From UBA5066 sp048500275 (GTDB lineage: Bacteria; Acidobacteriota; Thermoanaerobaculia; UBA5066): a stretch of 64,000 nt of DNA. Under the pieces are notes generated by a model. It did not search any database and was not told where the DNA came from. It saw only the letters and a list, made by a program, of their open reading frames with translations. The stretch lies in contig JASNYI010000001.1 in assembly GCA_048500275.1 (NCBI GenBank), positions 2,108,001 to 2,172,000 on the forward strand. The letters run 5' to 3'. Below, piece after piece: positions 25,166-32,589 of this stretch (its first letter is position 1; each line of letters starts with the position of its first letter). The translations under genes and the position numbers were made by a program.

Positions 25166-25893
25166 TGAGGGCCTTCCGCGCCGCCGGTGGTCGAGCGACG
25201 AATCGTCACATCGTGATATGCAAACTGAGGGTCGGAAGAGGCGCGGGCACAGGACTGAAAGTGGGGGTGATGGGGGTAGGCGGTCTCGAGATCGAGCTTC
25301 CAGTCAACAGTTTCCGTTCCAAGTAGCCTGTCGCAGATCTCGTGCACAGGGAAGAAGTGATGAGGGATTCCAGTTTCAGGTCCTTCGGAGAAGATGTAGG
25401 TTCGGTCTTCAAGCCTCGCGCCACAGCCGAGGCGGAAGTCTCGGTCGGATAGGACGTAGATGACCGCAACGCCGCCTGGCCGTAGTACGCGGACAAGTTC
25501 AGCGATTGATCGACCGCAGGTTGTGGCAAGTCCGTGGCTGAGACTGCAGTAAGCGAGAACGCCATCGAAAACACGATCCGCAAAAGGTAGCGCCTCGAAG
25601 GTGGCACGAGTCAAGGACACGCGACAGCGAACATGGGCAGAGGCGCGCCGGGTAAGGCGAAGGCCAACGTGAGACGAGTCCAGGGCTACGATCCGAGCTC
25701 CTTGTTCAGCTAGCCAGCGGGCGTGACGCCCACTGCCACAGCCGAGGTCCAGGAGCCTCGGGGCCGGTAGCGCGGACAGAGCTGCAAGAAGCCGCTTCGC
25801 TTGCTCCTCTGGCGTGTAGGCTTCGGAGAAAGGCTGCCTCTGTAGGAGCCGGTCCCACGGGTCCTTAAGCAAGGGGGATGGTCGGGAAGTCAC
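25156..25893 (-). CDS. Class I SAM-dependent methyltransferase
   Basis: 245 residues. LLDLGCGSGRHARWLAEQGA with ALDSS is motif I/II of the Rossmann-fold small-molecule methyltransferases (Methyltransf_11/25 type); VLRPGGVAVIYV is motif VI. The N terminus (DPWDRLLQRQPFSEAYTPEE) is like those of cluster-borne methyltransferases acting on small metabolites. It overlaps the HAD gene by 4 bases and the MBL gene by 10. Confidence 0.85.
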   Translation of the reverse strand: MTSRPSPLLKDPWDRLLQRQPFSEAYTPEEQAKRLLAALSALPAPRLLDLGCGSGRHARWLAEQGARIVALDSSHVGLRLTRRASAHVRCRVSLTRATFEALPFADRVFDGVLAYCSLSHGLATTCGRSIAELVRVLRPGGVAVIYVLSDRDFRLGCGARLEDRTYIFSEGPETGIPHHFFPVHEICDRLLGTETVDWKLDLETAYPHHPHFQSCARASSDPQFAYHDVTIRRSTTGGAEGPQCE

Positions 25894-26597
25894 GATTTGA
25901 TTCCTAGAAGGGGAAGAAGGTCGCGAAGATCAGAAATGATGGCATCGACTGGAAGGCGTTCGTCAACCATGGTTGATGTGGCGCGCGTTTCAAGAAGTAT
26001 GGAACTCAATCCAAGGATGCGCCCGCCGAGAATGTCTGTCCGGATCTTGTCACCGACTACGCAGGTGCTCGGGCCGCGGCGTGCTCCCAAACAGGAAATG
26101 GCTTCTTGAAAGATCCGCGGGTCGGGTTTTAGGTAGCCGACGTCACAGGAGAAGACGATCGAGCGAAAGTACGGGCGAAGCCCGAGCCTGTCTAGAATGA
26201 GCCAACTCACAGGGGTAGTGTTCGAGACGAGAGCGAGTTTGGAGCACCGTCCTCTCAGCGCGCCCAAAACGTCGTGGGCTCCCGGCGTGAGGCGAGCGGC
26301 TTGAACACTCTTCATCCAAATATCCCTAATGGGTACGTCGCAAGGGCCTCCCGCTAGAGGTTCTAGCGCCTTGGCGAGTCTGACCAGGAACTCGGAGGGG
26401 GACAATCTGTGATTACCAGCGCAGATGCGATAGGCGATAGAGCGGACCGTGCTGGGCTCGGTTCCAATGAGGGCGGCGGTAAGGAACTCCTCATCATCCT
26501 CGTCGGGTATGGACATCAGGGTGTTTCCAAGGTCGAAAATGAAGGCTTCGACCTTGGGAAGGCCCGCTCTGGCAGAAGGGAAGAGCCTAGTCTCCAA
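25890..26597 (-). CDS. HAD-superfamily hydrolase
   Basis: 235 residues. Motif I is FIFDLGNTL with nucleophile Asp22; motif II LVSNTT; motif IV CVVGDKIRTDILGG. The acid/base residue two positions after the nucleophile, usually Asp, is Gly, which is seen in some REG-2-like or dehalogenase-like HADs and argues against an ordinary phosphatase. Residues 40-110 form a helical cap. It overlaps the glycerate kinase by 11 bases and the methyltransferase by 4. Confidence 0.83.
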   Translation of the reverse strand: METRLFPSARAGLPKVEAFIFDLGNTLMSIPDEDDEEFLTAALIGTEPSTVRSIAYRICAGNHRLSPSEFLVRLAKALEPLAGGPCDVPIRDIWMKSVQAARLTPGAHDVLGALRGRCSKLALVSNTTPVSWLILDRLGLRPYFRSIVFSCDVGYLKPDPRIFQEAISCLGARRGPSTCVVGDKIRTDILGGRILGLSSILLETRATSTMVDERLPVDAIISDLRDLLPLLGIKS

Positions 26598-27744
26598 CGG
26601 CTACTCCGGCTCCGCAGCGAATGGACCGGCCAGCGAGGGTCGCGGCCGCCTCAAGAAGGGCCTCAGCGTCGCGGATGGAGTGTTCGAGTGACATAGGGCC
26701 GGGAGCGATCGAGAATGCGGCATCGAGGCCGTTATAGAAGATCTCCTCGGACTTGGCGGCCAAATTCCCGACTATCGCGACCACGGGCAGGCCGAAGCGT
26801 TTGGCGCGAAGAGCCAAGCTACATACGAGCTTGCCGCTGGCGGTGCGATCGTCGAGAGCGCCCTCGCCGGTGAAGACAATGTCAGACCCTTCGAGGGCGC
26901 CGTCGATATCGATGAATGCGGCGACGACATCGAATGAGAAAAGGAGCCGCGCACGCAGGAACGTCACGAGAGCGGATGCAAGGCCGCCAGAGCCTCCCGC
27001 GCCAGGCAGATATCGAAGATCGAGCGAAGAGATGGGCTGTAGAAGGTCAGCCCAGTGGCAAAGGCCAGCTTCAAGCTCCACGACCGCTGCGGGTGTCGCC
27101 CCCTTTTGAGGCCCGTATACCCTGGAGGTGCCTTCAGGGCCGCACAGGATGCTTGAGAGATTGCAGGCCACTGTGAACGTGGTATCGCCTAGCGGAATCA
27201 TGCTTTCGGAGTCAATGGCGGCAATGGACTGAAGTGCGCCACCCCCAGCGCCATACGGCAAGTCGGTTCCGTCTTGGCGCCGAAAGCTCACGCCAAGTGC
27301 TTGGGCGGCGCCTAAGCCGCCATCGTTCGTGGCGCTGTCGCCACATCCGATGATTACGTCCTTTGGCTGATAGCGGGCTAATGCCTCATGAATCAGCTCC
27401 CCAACGCCTATCGTGGAGGTCTTCAGCGGGTCACGCTGGCTCGAGGGGACGAGCGCTAGCCCGCAGGCGGAGGCGCTTTCGATCACGACGGTGGTCCCGT
27501 CCGCCAGACGCCCGACCTTGCCCTGTACCGGGTCGCCGCACGGACCCCGCACTGAGAGGATCTCGACCGTCCCTCCTTGGGCCGCCACCAGCCTATCCGT
27601 GAGACCAGTGCCACCGTCCGAGAGCGGGAGTTCCCGTATGGTCGCAGAAGGAAAGACGACGCGAAGCCCCTTCGCCATCGCAGAAGCTGCACGATCTGCG
27701 GCGAGGCTTTCCTTAAACGGTCCGGGAGCGACCAGGATTCGCAT
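26587..27744 (-). CDS. Glycerate kinase (GlxK/GarK family)
   Basis: 385 residues, close to the family length. MRILVAPGPFKESLAADRAA, GCGDSATNDGGLGAAQALG and FTGEGALDDRTASGK match the PF02595 blocks that bind glycerate and ATP. It phosphorylates D-glycerate, normally to 2-phosphoglycerate. Some positions deviate: SDGGTG for the usual ADGGEG, and GCGDSAT for GIGGSAT. This may signal another substrate. First gene of a four-gene overlapping operon, away from any glyoxylate genes, so a biosynthetic rather than catabolic role is plausible. Confidence 0.85.
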   Translation of the reverse strand: MRILVAPGPFKESLAADRAASAMAKGLRVVFPSATIRELPLSDGGTGLTDRLVAAQGGTVEILSVRGPCGDPVQGKVGRLADGTTVVIESASACGLALVPSSQRDPLKTSTIGVGELIHEALARYQPKDVIIGCGDSATNDGGLGAAQALGVSFRRQDGTDLPYGAGGGALQSIAAIDSESMIPLGDTTFTVACNLSSILCGPEGTSRVYGPQKGATPAAVVELEAGLCHWADLLQPISSLDLRYLPGAGGSGGLASALVTFLRARLLFSFDVVAAFIDIDGALEGSDIVFTGEGALDDRTASGKLVCSLALRAKRFGLPVVAIVGNLAAKSEEIFYNGLDAAFSIAPGPMSLEHSIRDAEALLEAAATLAGRSIRCGAGVAVGD

Positions 27745-28128
27745 TCCGCTAACCTCTCGCGCACCACGCGTGGCGTTGAAAGTCCCGTTCGTTCATTCCT
27801 CAGATTCTTGCAGACTTGGCCGGTGGGGCGAGGCATTCGAGAAGCGGCGCGGACCTATGCCTCATTCGAGGGAGAGGTGGTGCCTGTCGAATGCCGGCGG
27901 TGTCGGCCGGTTGGCCTTTTCGCGGGACGCCGGGGACGGCGGACGTGAGTGAGTGGGACGGCCGCGCTCCTAGGCCGGTAGGCGTCAGCGATTCCGACGG
28001 GCTCAACCCACATCAACAGGAGCCCGAACGCGTCCAACCTAGGGATGACCTAGGGATTCGCACAGAAACGAAGAACCCGGCGTTTCCGCCGGGTTCCCGT
28101 AACCGCTTTATTCTCGCGGACTTATGTA
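27745..28128. other. Intergenic DNA between glycerate-kinase operon and tRNA-fMet
   Basis: 384 bases, no supported gene. It should hold the promoter of the minus-strand operon. From 28004 it is the tRNA 3' flank that recurs in decayed form at 19249, and 28073-28096 is the tRNA terminator. Confidence 0.55.
28073..28096 (-). terminator. Terminator of tRNA-fMet
   Basis: GAACCCGGCG and CGCCGGGTTC form a perfect 10-bp stem with loop TTTC. On the minus strand the stem is followed by TTCGTTTCTG, a moderate T tract, as expected for an intrinsic terminator 33 bases past the tRNA. Confidence 0.7.
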
Positions 28129-28205
<77 letters not shown>

Positions 28206-28370
28206 CCAAGGGAGGGGGAAGATACTTTGGAGGAGGGGGGAAGTCAAGCGCCGGGCCGCGTCAACGGGCCGCGTCACATCGCCCGGCGCCGGGCTCGTCG
28301 GGGGCGCCGCGCGCTCGATTCGGTCGTTCGGCGGGTCCTCGAAACGCCGGGCTTCCCTTTTCAATCCGCC

Positions 28371-28397
28371 TGGTATATATTGGACGTAGTCTAAATA
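28371..28397 (+). promoter_or_regulatory. ahpC promoter with imperfect palindrome
   Basis: TGGTATATAT (28371-28380) is an extended -10 element. It runs into TTGGAC-GTA-GTCTAA (28380-28394), a 6-3-6 imperfect palindrome that a repressor could use to cover the start site. AGGAG lies 8 bases before the ATG at 28438. The regulator is not identified; OxyR, PerR and Rrf2 types are all possible. Confidence 0.45.
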
Positions 28398-28437
28398 GCG
28401 AGGCGATCGCCCGCTGAATATCACGAGGAGAAACAGA

Positions 28438-29001
28438 ATGAGCCTTATCAACAGCCAGATCCCCGAGTTCAAGGTGCAGGCCTACCACGAGGGCGCCTTC
28501 AAGGAGGTCTCGAACAAGGACCTCGCCGGCAAGTGGTCGGTCTTCTTCTTCTACCCGGCGGACTTCACCTTCGTCTGCCCCACGGAGCTGGGCGACCTGG
28601 CTGATAACTACGCCGACTTCAAGAAGCTCGGCGCCGAGATCTACTCCGTCTCGACCGACACCCACTTCACCCACAAGGCGTGGCACGACGCCTCCGAGAC
28701 CATCAAGAAGATCCACTACCCGATGCTCGCCGACCCGACGCACCACCTCTCGAAGGCGTTCGGCGTCCACATCGACGAGGCCGGCCTCTCCTACCGTGGC
28801 ACCTTCGTCGTGAACCCCGAGGGGAAGATCAAGATCGTCGAGATCCACGACAACGGCATCGGCCGCGACGCCAAGGAGCTCCTCCGCAAGGTCCAGGCGG
28901 CGGTCCACGTCGCCAACCACCCGAACGAGGTCTGCCCCGCGAAGTGGACCCCGGGCGCGGAGACCCTCAAGCCCAGCCTCGACCTCGTCGGCAAGATCTG
29001 A
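28438..29001 (+). CDS. ahpC: Alkyl hydroperoxide reductase C (typical 2-Cys peroxiredoxin)
   Basis: 187 residues, the normal AhpC length. The peroxidatic site is DFTFVCPTE with Cys47, the resolving cysteine is Cys166 in EVCPAKW, and the active-site Arg is at 120 (SYRGTF). It reduces H2O2 and organic peroxides in the cytoplasm and is recycled by AhpF, encoded 147 bases downstream. It begins the ordinary chromosomal part of the window. Confidence 0.97.
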   Translation: MSLINSQIPEFKVQAYHEGAFKEVSNKDLAGKWSVFFFYPADFTFVCPTELGDLADNYADFKKLGAEIYSVSTDTHFTHKAWHDASETIKKIHYPMLADPTHHLSKAFGVHIDEAGLSYRGTFVVNPEGKIKIVEIHDNGIGRDAKELLRKVQAAVHVANHPNEVCPAKWTPGAETLKPSLDLVGKI

Positions 29002-29013
29002 TCCGGACCCGGT

Positions 29014-29054
29014 CCCGAGGAGACGCGGCCCCACGGGCACCGCGTCTCCTCGGG
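29014..29054 (+). promoter_or_regulatory. 15-bp hairpin between ahpC and ahpF
   Basis: CCCGAGGAGACGCGG (29014-29028) and CCGCGTCTCCTCGGG (29040-29054) pair perfectly around an 11-base loop, with no T tract after it. It could attenuate ahpF relative to ahpC or protect the ahpC mRNA 3' end. Confidence 0.55.
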
Positions 29055-29148
29055 CCGTCCGAGCCCACCGACTCCGGCGCGAGCGGAGGTTCCTGCGAGG
29101 AGCGGAGCTCGACCCCGCGCCCACCCGAACAGGAAACAGAGACACCGC

Positions 29149-30714
29149 ATGCTCGACGCATCCCTCTCCGCGCAGCTCCAGCAGCTCTACCGCGACCTCC
29201 CGGTCACGATCGTCCTCCGCCAGAGGCCCTCCGGCCACGCGAAGCAGGACGAGCTCTCCTCGATGCTCGCCGACATCGCGGCGACGGCGCCGGGGAAGGT
29301 CATTCACCGCATCGAGGGCGAGCCCGCCGCCATCCCCTCGTTCGAGGTGGCCGTGGAAGGGCGTTCCGCGTCGATCCTCTTCAAGGGGATCCCGGGGGGA
29401 CACGAGTTCTCCTCCCTCGTCCTCGCGGTCCTCAACGCCGCGGGGCTCGGGAAGCGTCCCGACGAGGGGCTGCAGAACCGCATCCGTCACCTCAAGGGGC
29501 CCGTCCGTCTCCGGACGTTCGTCTCCCTCTCGTGTCACAACTGCCCCGAGGTCGTTCAGGCGCTGAACCAGATGGCGCTCATCCACCCCGACTTCGTTCA
29601 CGAGATGGTGGACGGCGGCCTCGCGGAGAGCGAGGTCGAGAAGCTGGGGATCCAGGGCGTCCCGACGGTCATCTCCACGATCCACGAGAACGCCCAGGTT
29701 TCCGTCGGAAGGGCGGGCCTCGCGGAGCTGATCGACGCGCTCGAGGAGCGCTACGGCGTCGAGACGTCGGAAGCGGCGCGGGACCTCCCGATGCGCGAGC
29801 CCTACGACGTCGTCGTCGTCGGGGGCGGGCCGGCCGGCGCGTCCGCGGCGATCTACTCGGTTCGCAAGGGGCTCCGCACGGCGCTCGTCGCGAAGAACGT
29901 CGGCGGACAGGTCCTCGAGACGGTCGGCATCGACAACCTCATCGGCACGACGCACACCGAGGGGAAGAAGCTGGCGGCCGACATCCTGGCCCACGTCCGC
30001 AGCTATCCGGTCGAGATCCTCGACAACCGGCGCGTGGAGGCGATCGAGAACGGCGAGCTCAAGACCGTCCGCCTCGCAGGGGGCGAGGTGCTCCGGGCGA
30101 AGTCGCTCATCGTGGCGACGGGCGCCCAGTGGCGCGAGCTGAACGTCGCCGGCGAGAAGGAGTACATCGGGCGCGGCGTCGCCTTCTGTCCCCACTGCGA
30201 CGGTCCCTTCTACAAGGACAAGAAGGTCGTCGTCGTCGGAGGCGGCAACTCGGGGATCGAGGCCGCGATCGACCTCGCCGGGATCTGCGGTTCCGTCACC
30301 GTGATCGAGTTCATGAACGAGCTGAAGGCCGACAAGGTCCTCGTCGACAACCTGAAGAAGCTGCCGAACACCGAGATCGTCCTGCACCACCGGACGGCGG
30401 AGATCGTCGGCGACGGGAGCAGGGTCACGGGGATCAAGGTCGTCGACCGCGGGACCGACGCGGAGAAGACGATCCCGGTCGACGGGATCTTCATCCAGAT
30501 CGGCCTCGTCCCGAACTCCGCCCTCGTGAAGGGGCTCGTCGACGTGAACCGCTTCGGCGAGATCGTCGTGGACGACAAGTGCCGGACGTCGACGAAGGGG
30601 ATCTACGCGGCGGGCGATGTCACGACGACCCCCTACAAGCAGATCATCATCTCGATGGGCGAGGGGGCGAAGGCGGCTCTCGCCGCCTTCGAGGACCGGA
30701 TTCACGCGGCGTAG
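29149..30714 (+). CDS. ahpF: Alkyl hydroperoxide reductase F (peroxiredoxin reductase)
   Basis: 521 residues with the full AhpF layout: N-terminal tandem thioredoxin-like domain with CHNC (129-132), FAD-binding GGGPAG (225-230), the redox-active CPHC (347-350) and NAD(P)H-binding GGGNSG (364-369), then the C-terminal FAD segment YAAGDVTTTPYKQI. It passes electrons from NADH through FAD and both disulfides to AhpC. Same strand as ahpC and probably partly co-transcribed. Confidence 0.97.
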   Translation: MLDASLSAQLQQLYRDLPVTIVLRQRPSGHAKQDELSSMLADIAATAPGKVIHRIEGEPAAIPSFEVAVEGRSASILFKGIPGGHEFSSLVLAVLNAAGLGKRPDEGLQNRIRHLKGPVRLRTFVSLSCHNCPEVVQALNQMALIHPDFVHEMVDGGLAESEVEKLGIQGVPTVISTIHENAQVSVGRAGLAELIDALEERYGVETSEAARDLPMREPYDVVVVGGGPAGASAAIYSVRKGLRTALVAKNVGGQVLETVGIDNLIGTTHTEGKKLAADILAHVRSYPVEILDNRRVEAIENGELKTVRLAGGEVLRAKSLIVATGAQWRELNVAGEKEYIGRGVAFCPHCDGPFYKDKKVVVVGGGNSGIEAAIDLAGICGSVTVIEFMNELKADKVLVDNLKKLPNTEIVLHHRTAEIVGDGSRVTGIKVVDRGTDAEKTIPVDGIFIQIGLVPNSALVKGLVDVNRFGEIVVDDKCRTSTKGIYAAGDVTTTPYKQIIISMGEGAKAALAAFEDRIHAA

Positions 30715-30724
30715 CGCTTCAAGG

Positions 30725-30750
30725 GGCCTCCCGGCGTTCGCCGGGAGGCC
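30725..30750 (+). terminator. Hairpin after ahpF
   Basis: GGCCTCCCGGC and GCCGGGAGGCC form a perfect 11-bp stem with loop GTTC, 11 bases past the ahpF stop. A T tract is lacking (TCCCGTCCTC), as is common in GC-rich genomes. Confidence 0.6.
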
Positions 30751-30921
30751 TCCCGTCCTCTCCGGAGGGCGATCCGGGGCGCGATCGAGAGCGAACGTCC
30801 GCTTCGCACGGGCGAAAGGGTGATTCGCCGCACTCCCGGACGCTCCGGAGGGTTGGCATCGGGTCTGCAAAGGATGGCGTGGGAGCAAGGAGCTCCCGAG
30901 ATCGTCCGAAGGAGGTCCGAC

Positions 30922-31314
30922 ATGAAGAACGCCCGCAGGAACATCGCACTCGCCGCCGTCGCGGCCGGGATGCTCGCGATGGCCCCGTCGGCCCTGGCGG
31001 ACGTGCGGATTCACGTGAACCTGCCGTTGCCGCCTCCGCCGCACAAGGTCCTCAAGCACCTCCCGCCGCCGCCACCGCCGCCGGTCGTCGACTTCGGCTA
31101 CCGGAGCGTCTACGGCGAGAGGTGGAACTACGAGAACCGTCACCGCAACGACCACTGGAAGAACGACCGCCGGTACCGCGACCGTGCCCGCTGGGCCTAC
31201 ATCGATGGCTACTGGGTCAAGCGGCCCTTTCGCGGCGCCGTCTGGGTGAACGGGTACTACGACCGCTGGGGCCGCTGGATCCCCGGGTACTGGGCGAGGC
31301 CCCGCTACCGGTAG
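30922..31314 (+). CDS. Small secreted WxxGxW-type protein
   Basis: 130 residues from the ATG at 30922, chosen for the GGAGG at 30911-30915 and the clean signal peptide that follows (ending APSALA). The mature protein has a proline stretch (LPPPPPPP) and a Trp/Tyr/Arg-rich C terminus with YDRWGRWIPGYW, the hallmark of small YxWGxW/WxxGxW repeat proteins thought to be exported. Function unknown. Confidence 0.75.
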   Translation: MKNARRNIALAAVAAGMLAMAPSALADVRIHVNLPLPPPPHKVLKHLPPPPPPPVVDFGYRSVYGERWNYENRHRNDHWKNDRRYRDRARWAYIDGYWVKRPFRGAVWVNGYYDRWGRWIPGYWARPRYR

Positions 31315-31315
31315 A

Positions 31316-32548
31316 TCACGTCACCGCCTCGCGGCGAAGGAACTCGGGGCGCTCGTGGGCGTGCGACGAGAGCACCTCCGCGAGCGCCCCTGCCGCGTCC
31401 CAGGCGTCCGTGTAACGAACGTAGAGAGGCGCGAAGCCGAAGCGCAGGACGTCGGGGGCGCGGAAGTCGCCGACGACGCCCCGCGAGACGAGCGCCCGCA
31501 TGACGGCGTATCCATCGGAATGCGAGAAGGAGACCTGGCTTCCGCGACGCGACGGCTCGCGCGGCGAGAGGAGGTGCACGGCGTCGCCGCACTCCTGCTC
31601 CGCGGCCTCGACGAAGAACGAGGTGAGCCGCTCCGACTTCTCGCGGACGAGCGCGAGGTCGGCATCGAGGACCACGTCGAGCGCGGCGTCGAGCGCCGTC
31701 ATCGAGAGGATCGGCGGGGTGCCGCAGAGGAAGCGCGAGATCCCCGCAGCGGGCCGGTAGCCGGGCTCGAACGCGAACGGCTCGGCGTGGCCCAGCCAGC
31801 CCGAGAGAGGCTGGACGAACGCCTCCTGGTGCCGGGGCGCGACGTAGAGGAACGCCGGCGCGCCGGGGCCGCCTGAGAGGTACTTGTAGCCGCAGCCGAC
31901 CGCGAAGTCGGCGCCGGCGGCCGTGAGGTCGACCGCCATCGCCCCGGCGGTGTGCGCGAGGTCCCACACGACGAGCGCGCCCGCCGCGTGCGCCGCGCGC
32001 GTCACGGCCGCCAGGTCGTGCCGCTCGCCGGTCCGGTAGTCGACGTGCGTCAGGAGGAGGACGGCGGTGTCGTTGTCGAGCGCGGAAAGGACCTCGCCTT
32101 TCGGGACGAGCCTCAGCCGACGGCCGTCGCCGGCGAGGCGGGCGAGCCCCTCGGCCATGTAGAGGTCGGTGGGGAAGTTCCCCTCCTCGGAGAGGATCGT
32201 CGAGCGTCCGGGCCGGAGGGCGAGCGCGGCCGAGAGGACCTTGAAGACGTTGACGGAGGTCGAGTCGGTGCAGACGACCTCGCCGGGACCGGCGCCGACG
32301 AGGCGCGCGATCTTGTCGCCGACTCGCCGCGGGAGGTCGATCCACCCCGCGTCGTTCCAGCTCCTGACGAGGCCCTCGCCCCAATCGCGCGAGACGGCCT
32401 CGGCGACTCGCGCGGTCGCCGCCTTCGGCAGCGCCCCGAGCGAGTTGCCGTCGAGGTAGACGAGGCCGTCGGGAAGGACGAAGCGGTCGCGGAAGGGGGC
32501 GAGCGGGTCGGCGGCGTCGAGACGCTCGGCGTCTTTGCGCGTGGTCAC
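31316..32548 (-). CDS. kynU: Kynureninase
   Basis: 410 residues from a GTG at 32548. It is a PLP-dependent fold type I enzyme: YLDGNSLGALP near the start, TDSTSVNVFKVLSA, WDLAHTAGA (Asp196, His199) and the PLP-binding Lys222 in GCGYKYLSGGPGAP match kynureninase closely. It cleaves kynurenine or 3-hydroxykynurenine to (3-hydroxy)anthranilate and alanine in tryptophan breakdown or NAD synthesis. No other kynurenine-pathway gene is next to it. A longer in-frame extension upstream (to 35071) lies antisense-free but within the beta-helix gene and is not part of it. Confidence 0.93.
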   Translation of the reverse strand: MTTRKDAERLDAADPLAPFRDRFVLPDGLVYLDGNSLGALPKAATARVAEAVSRDWGEGLVRSWNDAGWIDLPRRVGDKIARLVGAGPGEVVCTDSTSVNVFKVLSAALALRPGRSTILSEEGNFPTDLYMAEGLARLAGDGRRLRLVPKGEVLSALDNDTAVLLLTHVDYRTGERHDLAAVTRAAHAAGALVVWDLAHTAGAMAVDLTAAGADFAVGCGYKYLSGGPGAPAFLYVAPRHQEAFVQPLSGWLGHAEPFAFEPGYRPAAGISRFLCGTPPILSMTALDAALDVVLDADLALVREKSERLTSFFVEAAEQECGDAVHLLSPREPSRRGSQVSFSHSDGYAVMRALVSRGVVGDFRAPDVLRFGFAPLYVRYTDAWDAAGALAEVLSSHAHERPEFLRREAVT

Positions 32549-32589
32549 GCCGGTATCGTCGCAGATCGGAGCCGGTGGCCGTGGCGGCG

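Noticed and set aside
28680..31415. 911-codon plus-strand frame over ahpC-ahpF
   Set aside because: Frame-shifted shadow of two clearly conserved genes; Arg/Pro-rich composition typical of GC-rich off-frame translation.
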